Source: Ehretia macrophylla
Taxonomy: Eukaryota > Streptophyta > Magnoliopsida > Boraginales > Ehretiaceae
Direction: 5' to 3'
Assembly (NCBI GenBank): GCA_037974665.1
Contig: CM075767.1
Coordinates: 2,172,501-2,236,500 of the forward strand
DNA length: 64,000 nt
Shown: one piece after another, positions 11,699 to 22,307 of the stretch
How the letters are laid out: every line of letters begins with the position of its first letter
Numbering within the stretch: position 1 is the stretch's first letter
The notes under the pieces: model-generated
Seen by the model: only the letters and a program-made list of their open reading frames with translations
The model's database searches: none
What the model was told of the DNA's origin: nothing
Translations under genes and position numbers: made by a program

Positions 11699-13407
11699 TT
11701 ATAATGCCTATAAATGTTTGATATAGCTTCATTTGAGTTCGTAGAGCATTGTTTGATAGTTATTTAGCAATTTTTACGGCAGAAATTGCGTATTTAAAAT
11801 TGAGAAAGAACAATGAATAGTGATTGTAAATAGTAAAACCCTAGAATTTTGGATTTTGATCCAAATTACGATTGCTTGATTTGGATAGGTGCCATTAGTG
11901 ATAGAAAGATAAAATGTGCAATAAAAACGGACTGGCCTTTGATAAAATTGAAAATTAGACAATGAAACGAAAAGGGGCCATTTGACCAAAAGTTGACCGT
12001 GCTCGAATTGAGGTGGGGGTTTTGCTATTGAGGGCATGGAAGCACTTTTGGCGCTATTGTGGCATTGATTGAATGACCGGTTAGCATAGCTGTAGTTCAA
12101 ACGCAGTAGGTGGACTTTCGGGCCTTGGGTGAGAAAGTGAAGTTTAGTGACATTGAAACGTGCCTTGTAGTGCCTAAGTGAATGTAGTGAAATCGGTTTC
12201 CTAATCCCGTAGCTCGTTTGCTCGTAATTGCCTTTGGAAGTTAGAGATTGAATAGTGATATTTGTCGTTTTCGTGTTTGAACTGCTGTTACTTGTTTAAT
12301 TGGTGTTCTTGCTGCTATTAATGATGGTTATGCTTGAAAAGTTAATTGAATGCTAGTATTGATTGTAAATGCTTGATATCTCGTTTATCGCCATTAATCT
12401 GTATTGTTGTGCTATCGCTCGATTATTGCTTGTATCTTATATTACATTGCATAGTGTCAGGCTCGTGAGTGATGGGCCTCTCTGGGTAGTCTCGGGCTAC
12501 CAGTGTTGGTTGCTCTAGCTCCGTGCTCTATTCCCATTCTCGCTTGGGTTGCCTCCCAGGGAGATTTGGGTCGTAGAATTGATTGGATACTTACGGGGTA
12601 TTCCAAACTGAAGTTATAAGGTGGTTGCGCGCTTCTTGTCATTGTTGTCAACATCAAGCTCGAGATTGATGTAATGCTCGTGGAATCGAATCGCATGGTA
12701 CATTGTTCGTATGAGTGAACCATAGCCTTCAGAGTGTGGTATAGCTTTGAATGGTTGTGTTAATGCTTTTATTACCTATTTATTGTATTGATTGTTTATA
12801 TTGATTGCTTACTTGTCAGTTATATCGCTTAACTACCTTATTTGCATTGCACGACTTTCTTTCTCTCCACCTCGATATCTGTCTCGCCCTTATTGAGTAT
12901 ACGTGTTGAGTATACTCACTCCTCACCACCACATTTCAGGAAATATCATGTTAGCTGGAAGTTCGTGGTTACGTGAAAGTTCGTGCTTGAAGAGTTGTTT
13001 TGCGTGCTATATGGCTTCAGTTGTCAAAGATGCAAAGATGTATGTGACGCCCGAGTTTTAGCCATGCATTCAATTACTGTTGCATCCCTTGTTTGCGCAT
13101 TTCCTTCTGTGCATTATTAACTGTCTTCTTAAATTACTATTCACTCCATTTTTAACTTCATGCTATTAGCGAATTAGCATTTTTATTAAATCATATTAAT
13201 TGTTAGAGTAGTGGGAAAAATGTGCATTTGAGCTAGAGGCGATAGGAGAGCTCGTTTAGAAAATGATTTTTGTAGTTGTATGAATAGTGTTACGTAACAT
13301 AACTTAGGGAATGAATTAGCTAGCATTCATTTTACTATCTAGGCTCGTTTTAAGCTAACTAAGCGCATTTAGTGAACCATTTAAGCAAGCAACTTAGCCC
13401 CATTTAA

Positions 13408-13414
13408 TATATAA
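13408..13414 (+). promoter_or_regulatory. TATA-like box in S1
   Basis: TATATAA in TTTAATATATAACTC, 365 bp into the LTR and followed by a CACAACACACAC stretch. The same place in S2 (48800-48806) is identical. X has AATTATATAA at the matching place (43131). Position before the leader and donor-like site suggests the LTR promoter; no transcript evidence. Confidence 0.55.
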
Positions 13415-13624
13415 CTCACACAACACACACATTAGCTCATAACTTAGCAAAACAAAAAAAACAAAAAAAGAGAGCATGCTGAAAACACTGTAGCAAATCC
13501 GAGAATTGCATAGGAGAAGAAATAGAGTTTTTTTGCTCAACAAATCCTCATTCCAAGCCAAGCCAAGCTAGGTGCAAGTGGTTTAGGGTGTCTACTAGCC
13601 TCCTAGGAGCTCCTACGCGCATTG

Positions 13625-16439
13625 GTGAGGGATTTCACGGCTTATTTTCGCATTTTAAAATAGTTGCTATTTTCTTGATTTGTTGAAAATGTGTTCAAAT
13701 GCTATTGTATTGATTATCTATGCTATTATACCTTGTATATGAGTGCTAGAGAACATATTTGAACCATTGTTTCGCTTTTTAAACGGTTGGAATCGTTAGT
13801 TTAATTCATGAGGTGAATAGTGACGTTTTTCTAGGGTTTTGTGTAATTGCTCGAATTAGCTTGATTCAACACTCCTAATAGATGCCTTAGGTGCTAATGA
13901 AGGTAGTCTAATAGCCCCGTGCACTTGAATTGCTCTAAAATCGCATAAAACGTAAAATAGTCGACTTTAATAAAGGGGTTTCGGGGTTAAGACGAATCTG
14001 GGTGGATTCGGGCTCTACTTTTGGTATCCTTAGGCTACCTAGGTGCTATAGAAGCTTTGCTAATCCTTGTTTGAAGCCCGGATGAGGTAGGTGTAGTGTA
14101 AAGCTATAAGAGGGAATTTGGGGATTTCGAGGTTATTGCGGGCGTTTGAATGAGTTAGAGGGTTGAAAGGGTTCCTTGAGGGTTAGTTAGAAGGTTGGTA
14201 GAGTTTCCCTTTAAATTTGAATCATTGACTTTGGTTTGGAGGAGAAATAGCTTGAATAACAAAGGGGTTTAGGTGCAATTTCGGTTGTCTCGCGCTTCTA
14301 AGACCTTGGCATGACTTCTTGAATGTTTAAATGTAGTTTCAAGTTGGTGTGGAACTTTTGATGTAATTCTAATTATATCTTGTATATGCCCTTTTGTAAA
14401 ACTGCTTATTTGCTTGTATAAACTGCTTCTATTTTAACTGCATTGAGGAAACTTCGAGCTTAAAACTGTATTAATTGGAGAAGGATTAGGGGTTGAATTA
14501 TATACCATTAGAAAGCCTTACGAGTCTAGTTTCTACAACTTTTTACGGTGTATTAATCGGAGTTGTCTAGAACAAGTTATGATCATTTTGGTGAGATGTG
14601 TCAGAAATGCCTTGTTACGCGAGAATCTGAATTTTGTTGTTATTTTGCTACAGTAATGATATAATTCAGTTCTAATTGGATGTATTCGATCAAGACCTTA
14701 TTGTGTAGTGTCCTTGGATGATTAATAACGTAATGGGGCTCTTATAGTTATGTTGTTTTCATGAATTGTAATTGAAATCTAATTGCTAGTAAAGTTAATT
14801 TAAATTGAAAGCTATTCTATTCGACTGTGAATGAGAAATGCTAGTAGAGTTGTGATGGTCACCACCTTTAGACATAGGTAATGTTTCTATATATGCTAAA
14901 CAATTCAACTGTTAGAATTAGTTGTTGTTATCAATGTGCAACTAGTGAACACTTAGAAAGGTCAAGTAAACTATGTGGAAGAATGTGTTTAATGCTTTTT
15001 GAAACTACATGTAAGGTTAATTGTAAGTTGATAATTGTCTATTATATGTTAAATGTAATTAACTTAAGTTAATACTACTAGTGATATGTTAGAATCTTAG
15101 CTTGAAGTATAGTTATTTTACTAAAATAGTATGTTAGTTATTAAATGGTTGATAGTTAACTTTTCTATTAGTTGATAAATGCATTTCTTTCCCTATGTGC
15201 TAATGTTGGGCTATCTTCATAGAGATATTACTAACTATTGTAAGTAAAGTAGAATATGAATTAGAAGTTCATTAAAGTAGTAAAAGACTGGGTAGTGTCA
15301 TTGTGAATGAATGTGTCATTTGAACATTAAAGTAACCTAACCTTTATTATCTATATATCCTTTGGAGAAATTCTTTGAGTTGAGTTAATGGCTAGTTTAT
15401 TGTTATGTGGAGTGAATTAATTTCTTGTACAAGTTTTTAACTAAAGTAAAATGAGAAATAGTATGAGTAACTGCAGGCTCATGTGTTGATTTTAGTTAAA
15501 CAAAATTCTAGCTCGATTTATATCTAGTTATAGCATGCTGGTTGAATCATTCTCATTTAAGTTTTTGAACTATCTTCTTAATTAACTTGTAGACTATTGA
15601 AAATATGGAATATATGTTAAGTTAAAGTATATAAAAGTGGTATTTTGTTAAAAATAGAATTCTAATAGATATTGTATATATGCTAAATAAGCGAAGTTAT
15701 AAGTTAGCTAACTTAGAATGAATGTTGTAGTTAAAGAGTAATTGAAGTAATGTTTGCTCATAGGTTCAAGGTGACTGGAAATGATGTGATTCAAACTTAC
15801 ATCTTGGAGCTCGGTAGAGGTGAGGGAGACTTCATCCTTATGTGCATAATAGTTTATTTACTTGTACTTAGATTATGTGCACTTATTGTCTATATATTGT
15901 GTGTGAGGGCAACCTACTTTATTGTCCCTCAACCATGTGTTTATTGATTTATACTATTGTTATCATTTTGAGTGCATTGCATCGTGGTTGCGCAACCATT
16001 CGGGCATGGTAGTGTCGGGGAAACCGGGCGGCATCGGGCTTGCCGGTCCACCTCGGCTACCATGGTTGCCTAGTCCCTCTCTCGCTTGGGATGCCGCCCA
16101 GGGAGAGTTGGGTCGTAGGATTTCGGGGTACATCCGGAGTACACCCGTTTGGAGTTATAAGGGGATGCCGGCTTATCGATATCAGTGTCATTATTACATC
16201 GAGATTTCAGTTCGTGGCATCGCTGGTGTGCCTCTGCCCTTCGGGGTATTCGCTTAGCCGGGACGTTACAGAAGTCAAAGTGTATCGTATCCTTTTTAAT
16301 GTGTAGTAACTTGTTGTTTTAATTGTTCTTTGGTTGTAAAATACTTTATTTGTACTAACTGCTGCATTGCACGTCCCCAGTAGACCTTATCCCTCACTGA
16401 GCAATTGTGATTGCTCATACCTCGCTAAACATGTTTCAG
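13625..16439 (+). other. Intron-like segment of S1 LTR (donor- to acceptor-like site)
   Basis: It starts at GTGAGG within GCATTGGTGAGGG and ends at ATGTTTCAG, preceded by a branch-point-like CGCTAAAC. Length 2815 bp, the same as in S2. Comparable pairs occur in E1, E2, X, Y, S3 and A. Splicing itself is an inference from motifs and their conserved order. Confidence 0.45.
15905..15930 (+). other. Conserved hairpin in S1
   Basis: Arms GAGGGCAA and TTGTCCCTC around the loop core CCTACTTT, one unpaired base in the second arm. Counterparts in S2, E2, Y, V and S3 keep the pairing with different bases. Confidence 0.7.
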
Positions 16440-16516
16440 GAAGTGCTGAGGGTGAACCCCAACTAGTTGAGGTGCTAGTGGAAGAGGAAGAAGTTGAGGC
16501 TGAGTCTTTGCCTTAG
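16440..16516 (+). other. Short acidic reading frame after the acceptor-like site, S1
   Basis: Read in the phase that starts GGA AGT GCT (first base at 16439), the stretch gives a glutamate-rich peptide containing EPQLVEVLVEEEE and ending LP before a TAG stop. S2 (to 51904) and both E2 LTRs (to 38353 and 41895) keep the same phase, the EPQL-like start or a variant, acidic centre and LP-stop end, although E2 is much more diverged. It has no start codon of its own. Whether it is translated is unknown. Confidence 0.4.
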
Positions 16517-17956
16517 TTGTTGTGTGTTTGTTGTCTAAGGCGGATTTGCCTTCTTGTTGTTACATGGTGTACTTGTATTGCTATAGCATGATCTATTTTG
16601 TGGCCTTAAGGCTATGTATATTCTTGTAGTTGCAAGTTGAAAGCTGTTGGTTGTAATGTTAGCTTTGAGATATTATGGTTTGTAATAACTTTTAATTCTC
16701 CTTTTAGTTCTTGCATGCTTGGGGGTGTATGTTTAGATGTGTTGATTTCAACTTCTAAAATTGCTCTAATGTTATCATAGGATGACATGTTAAAAAGGTT
16801 TAATGAAAAGTTAAGTTGGGTACATGCATGTGTGATTTGGAGCTGTTGTTTGTCTCCTGGCTTGGATGATCTTGAACCTTTGAATTTTAATTATAAAAGC
16901 TTGTTTTAGTATATTGTGGCTATTTTGAGCATTTACAGGTTTGAAAAATGTCCGCGGTACAGAGGAAACTCTGTCCGTTTTTTCCTAAAATTTTGTGACC
17001 GGGTTTGGTATTGGGTTGAGAATAGCATGGTTATTAGAGCCTCCGGTCTCGTGAGGGATCGGGGCGTTACAATGTATGTTTCATGTGTTGTTGTATTTAA
17101 TGTTAAAAAGGAATGTAATTTAAGTTTTACTAGATTATTGAAGTGATTTGAATAGCTAGATTATGTATTCAGTTGGTATAGTTTAACTTCATTCCATGTG
17201 TGTAATTGTCCAAAGGAAAAGAGTTAGAATGGTATGATAGTCTATTTTATGCAATAGGTTAGCTTTTGAACTGTAAATGTATATATACTTGTTGTGTTTA
17301 TTTGTTGAGAAACAAGGCTCAGATGGCCTTGAGATGTTTGTATGGTTGGACACGGTGCTGGTCCACTTATATGCTATTACAGGTTTTACATTTTGCCTAG
17401 AAACAGGGGAGACTCCGTCCGTCTTTCCCTAAAATTTTATGCCCGGGTTTGGAATTGGGTTGCGATTAGATTGATTGATAGAACTCCCGGTCTCGAGAGG
17501 GATCGGGGTGTTACACAAACACTACCCAAACAACTAAAGACATTATCTCAACATTTAAAGACAGACAACCCAAACTTTTAAAAGTCATAACTTACAATCT
17601 ACTAATTCAATAACCTCCAAACCAGTTTCTATCACTCATCCACTCAAGCAACTACATTAGCCCCCTCGGAAACCAACCACAATCCATTCAAATTAAGCCC
17701 AACAGTCCTAAAACCTCATTGCACCATGGCTGAAATTTCTGTACTTTCACCACGACATCGCAATCAAAATTTCGACATTACAACATTACTCCCATGTATT
17801 TAACAAACTTTTAGAAGCTAACAATAATCAATTCCAACCACCACAACTCTAATTATTCAAAAAATAGCCAACAACTCAATTTTAATACCCGAAAAATAAA
17901 AATTTATGCTACAACGGTTCAAAACTTATTTAAACACACATAATCAATCCTTAGCA

Positions 17957-20589
17957 TGTAATACCCCGATCCCTCTCGAGACCGGGAGTTCTATCAATCG
18001 ATCTAATCACAACCCAAATCCAAACCCGGGCATAATTTTCAGGGAAAACGGACGGAGTCTCCCATGTTTCTAGGCGAAATGTAAAACCTGCGACAGCATA
18101 TAAGTGGACCAACACCGTGTCCAACCATACAAACTACCTCAAGGCCATCCGAGCCTCGGTTCTCAACAATTAAACTCAGCAAGTATATATACATTTCCAA
18201 TTTAAAAGCTAACCTATCTCTTTTCATTTTTGACAAGTACATTCAAACTAGACAATTAAACCATACTAAGCTACTGCATAAAATAAACTATCATGCCATT
18301 CTAATTCTTTTCCTTGGGATATTACAAACATGCATTGAAGTTAAGCTATGCTAACTGATTACATAACTAGCTTATCAATTTACCTCAACTATTTAGCTAA
18401 TTTAGATTACATTTCCTTTAACAATAAATACATACAATACATAAAAGCATACATCTTGCATCTTTGACAACTCAAGCCACATAGCACGCAAGACAACTCT
18501 TCAAGCACGAACTTTCACGAAATTACAAACTTTACAGCTAACATGGCATTTCCTGAAAAGTGGTGGTGATGAGTGAGTATACACAACACGTATACTCAGT
18601 GAGGGCGAGACATATATCGAATTGGAGAGAAAGAAATTCGTGCAATGCAAATATGACAGTTAAGCAATATAACTGATAAATAAGCAATCAAGACAAGCAA
18701 TCAATACAATAAGCAATTACTGAAAGCATTAACACAACCATTCAAAGCTATACCACACTCTGAAGGCTATGGTTCACTCATACGAGCAATATACCATTTC
18801 ACGAGCGATACATCAATCTCGAGCTTGATGTTGACAACGATGACAATAAGCGCACAACCACCTTATAACACCAGTTTGGAATACCCCGGAAGTATCCATC
18901 AATCTACGACCCAAATCTCCCTGGGAGGCAACCCAAGCGAGAAGAGGGAATAGCTACGGAGATAGAGCAACCAACACTGGCAACCCGAGGCTACCCAGAG
19001 AAGCCTATCACTCACGCGCTGACACTATGCAATGCAAGACTCGATACAGGGCGATAAACGAGCGATAGCACAACAATACAGAATAGAGGAGATAAACGAG
19101 ATATCAAGCATTATCAACAATTGTTAAACATTTCAATCAATAATCAACTCTAACAAGCGTAATAAGCATTAACAAGCATTTACAATCAAACAAGTAACAA
19201 GAACAACACCAACTAACATTATCAAGCAATAACAAGTATTCTATAGGCATTATAAGCATTCTATAGGCAACATAAGCATTCTATAAGCAATATAAGCATT
19301 CTATAAACAATATTCTATGAAAACACACAAAATCATGAAAATGACCCCAACTTACCAAACTCTACTACTTTCAAACGAGCCACGAGTTTTGGAAACTGAC
19401 TTCATCAATCCTCCTAAGTCACTATAAGGCACGTCTAAAGACCCCGAAACCCTACTTAACCCTGGAATTCACGCAAAGTCCCGATTTGCCCCTTTGCTCG
19501 TTTGAACTACAACTATACTAACGTAACACCCAACCAACGCCATAATCACACCAAAAGTGCTTCCATGGCCTCTCGAAACAATGCCATCACGCAAAACGAG
19601 AAAACGCTAAACTCGACCTAAACGACCCCGACTTCACCAAGGCATTTTTCTCATTTTTTCCATTACGCAACCTAAACAAATCATGCATTTAGGCATTCTA
19701 GCATACCTAGCACCTTTTCACATCAACAGACAGCATAACAACACAACTTTATCATTTCAAGGGTTTACTATTCACAAAATACTATTCAACTAACAATTTA
19801 TATTTCAATTTCAATATTCAACCGCAGAAAATGTTAAAAAACTATAAATACGTGCTCTACGATTGCTAGGGAACATACTTTAAGCAATGAAACGAACAAA
19901 ATAACAACCTACGGTTAAATCACAAAAATTAAAGTTTATGTTTAACATTTTCAAATGCGCAAATAACGATGAAACCCTCACCTTAGACGCTCCTAGACGC
20001 TAGGGAAACCTCGTAGGATGCCTCGGAAACCATCCCGTGCAAGCTCACGCAAAGATTTGATGATTTGTTTTGAAATTTTTTTCTTTCTTTTTCTTTTTCT
20101 TTTCCTCATGGCTTCAAGCCTTTCTTCTCTGTTTTTTCGTTTGCATTCTGCTTATTTAGGAAAAAAAATGACAAGAAGTCAAAGGTCAAAGATTCGGTCA
20201 ACCCGCTAAACCAAAACAGCTATGCGCGACCTTACGAAAACGGCCATAACTTCTTCTAGAAAACTCCAATTCACGAACGGTTTGAAGCCTCAGAAACTAG
20301 ACTCAAAGAGCTTTCCAACCATATATAAGTTGCTACCTAAATCTTGCCCAATTGGTTCAGATTTAATTCCAAAGTTGTCCCAAAATTTGACTAACTTAAC
20401 ATTGCATTTTTTTATTTTTAATCCCAAGTTTGCCTTTTATTAAACATTTCAAAAATTCCCACCTTGTCCTAGTTGGTCAATGTAGATGAAAAGTCAACTA
20501 GTTTGGTCAAAGAAGGTGAAAGGTCAATAAAATGCAATTTAAATGAACTTTAAATGCTATTGAATACATGCCAGGTTCGGGGTATCACA
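17957..20589 (-). repeat. 3' LTR of E1
   Basis: 2633 bp. On the minus strand: leader, donor-like GTGAGG beginning 19981, acceptor-like CCACTTTTCAG ending 18553 (1429 bp apart), then a stretch shared with LTR A, and the terminal block. A 20-bp tandem repeat (unit ATTCTATAGGCATTATAAGC, about 3.7 copies) lies at 19238-19311. Confidence 0.9.
19238..19311 (-). repeat. 20-bp tandem repeat in E1 LTR
   Basis: Three full and one partial copy of a 20-bp unit beginning ATTCTATAGGC, with small changes between units. The same array is at 23589-23662 in the other LTR, so it predates this insertion. Confidence 0.85.
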
Positions 20590-22307
20590 TCCTTCCCCCC
20601 TTAAAACAATTGCGTCCTCACAATTCTTCTTCCAATAGAACTAAACATCATCTGAAATCCAATTATGACTAATCTTCATTGGTTGAAGAATCCCGTTGAC
20701 ACGAATACCGAAGAAGAATAAAATTCCAACCAAAAGCGCCGAGATAATACCAATAAAGACCTAAGCAAAGATACTGTAGATAAAATCACATCACATATTA
20801 ATGATAAGAAGAATACCCCACGCATGAATCTCCAATAGAAGTCTAACTATTACTGCCTAAGAATTCTCAAACAAGAAGCCAAATAAAGGCTCAAACAAAG
20901 GTTCCATCCAGAGGTCCAAATAAGTACCCCGCTAGTCATGAATTTCATAGAAGAATTCCCTGTTAAGAGTGCTGAAGAAAATACTAAGAAACCCAATCAA
21001 ATATACTTCCAAAGTTCCAAAGAAGCCTTCCAAATAATAACCCCATAGGACAACCCATTAGATTCCGAGTATCGCTATCAAATGCTGAGAAGAATGTCTA
21101 AGGAAATACTAGAGAAAATATAATACGCCCAATAAGACAACCAAGTTGAATAACAAACATAGTTTCCCACCAAAACCAAACTCTGAGGCCTCTTCACTAT
21201 TTGCCAAGTGAGAACTTCATACAATCTTGCCAATAAGGAAAATACCAGTAGAACGCCCAATAAGAATTTCAAAGAATACCATAAGTAGTATTATACAATA
21301 AGTCTGATAGGAACTCCAAATACCAAACCTACTGAGGAACACTGAAAAAGATATCCGAAACAATGCTCCAATAAGAAAGTAGCCAAGTTTGCCTAATAAG
21401 TAAATATTAAATAATTGGCCACTGAGAATTCCAGAAAATACCATTGAAGAATTTCCAATCAGGGATGCCAGTTTCACACCAATAAAGACCGAGACACATA
21501 TACCCTAGATAATATTGTACAGTAAGGCCGATTGAAATCCCGATAACTAAATCCACCGAGAAATGCCAACAGAAGTCTCCAAAGAATACCCATTAAGAAA
21601 ACCAAAGAATGCTCCAAAGAACAACCAAATAAAACCCCAAGAGAAAGCTGCTCTTTCACAACTGTTAGGCACAGAGGAGGACCATAGAGATTAGCCAATA
21701 ACCGAGCTCCAAAAGCAAACACCAATTCCCAAATAAAGGCTAGTCAAATACCATTCATTTCCTGCCAATCCATACACCTTGAGAAGCCAGCTGTGAATCA
21801 CTTTCTTCAGGGGAGGAAGAGGACTTACTTACCATTTCCATAAGACATGTATGAATACCAATATATCATAGTTATACACATGCCTTAAACTATTATGCAA
21901 GCAAGTTTACAAAACAGTTTATTCAACAAAGTCACTCAATCACGACAATCAAGTCAAGCACAACATAATTAATTCAAATCACAGCATAGCTAATTCAAGA
22001 CATTCCAATACACACATTACAAGCAATATTTCAAGCAAATAATAATCCACGAGGTCGATTCAATTCACGATGCCAATTCGATAGGTCAATTCAATGCACA
22101 ACTGGACACTTCACCTTACTTAGCATACAATTAACACATAACACATAACTATATCACATAGGAGCACACATTCAGATCACGCCACCCAATCTCACATACA
22201 AGCATACACTTTCAAGAAACACTTAACAAGCACACATTCAAGGGTCACTACCCACCAGACCGAGGACCCTGTCCCGGCTTATGAGCTAGACAAGCTCTGA
22301 TACCACC
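20590..22307 (-). mobile_element. E1 interior, non-coding
   Basis: 1718 bp. On the minus strand it begins with the primer site (22305-22294), then a block shared with E2 (AGCTCA, GGGTCCTCGGTCTG, TGGGTAGTGA). The second part (about 21850-20650) is the T/G-rich degenerate repeat homologous to window positions 1-1140. It ends in a short inverted repeat (20608-20625) and the purine tract (20604-20590). No protein domain is recognised in any frame; the short open frames here are composition effects. Confidence 0.85.
22294..22305 (-). promoter_or_regulatory. Primer-binding site of E1
   Basis: GCTCTGATACCA on the plus strand, i.e. TGGTATCAGAGC in element orientation, two bases from the 5' LTR end. 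It matches plant initiator tRNA-Met. Confidence 0.9.

Larger units (their letters stand above)
13043..17071 (+). mobile_element. S1: solo LTR of about 4.0 kb
   Basis: A single LTR from TGTGACGCCCGAG to GGGGCGTTACA flanked by a perfect duplication ATGTA (13038-13042 and 17072-17076), with no interior, so it is a solo LTR left by recombination between two LTRs. It sits in LTR A. Parts in order: TATA-like box 13408, leader with AAGCC repeats, donor-like GTGAGG 13625, hairpin 15905-15930, palindrome 15985-15998, near-palindrome 16127-16145, acceptor-like end 16439, acidic reading frame to 16516, terminal block from about 16930. Nearly identical to S2. It has about 1.45 kb (roughly 14446-15905) that E2 lacks. 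Family: non-autonomous Ty3/gypsy-type, lineage inferred. Confidence 0.9.
1187..17515 (+). mobile_element. 3' LTR of element A, split by Copia 1 and S1
   Basis: The LTR starts next to the purine tract at 1187 and ends in GATCGGGGTGTTACA at 17515. Its own sequence is 1187-2197, 11704-13042 and 17077-17515, about 2.79 kb, similar to the 2.63-kb LTRs of E1. The last two thirds match E1 in reverse, for example around the acceptor-like CATTTCAGG at 12939 and the last 200 bp. The first kilobase is a different subfamily. A donor-like GTGAGGG lies at 2114. Continuity across each insertion is supported by the E1 sequence, which reads straight through both sites. The probable target duplication on the right is 17516-17520; its partner is outside the window. 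Old, carrying two later insertions. Confidence 0.75.

Noticed and set aside
13043-13060. TGTGACGCCC / GGGCGTTACA ends as terminal inverted repeats of a DNA transposon
   Set aside because: Only about 10-13 bp of imperfect inversion, 5-bp duplications, and primer site plus purine tract next to the same ends in E1 and E2 show that these are LTR ends.
15922-16306. 88- and 111-codon frames in S1, repeated in S2
   Set aside because: Same module; S1 and S2 are recent copies, so shared open frames carry no evidence of selection.
17516-17951. A separate single-copy host segment between A and E1
   Set aside because: The E1 target duplication joins it directly to 24951-25791, which ends in an LTR-like border, so it is better read as part of LTR W, though with moderate confidence.
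19228-19314. Evenly spaced 20-bp repeats that might suggest a CRISPR-like array
   Set aside because: No unique spacers between units; direct tandem repeat in a plant LTR, present in both LTRs.
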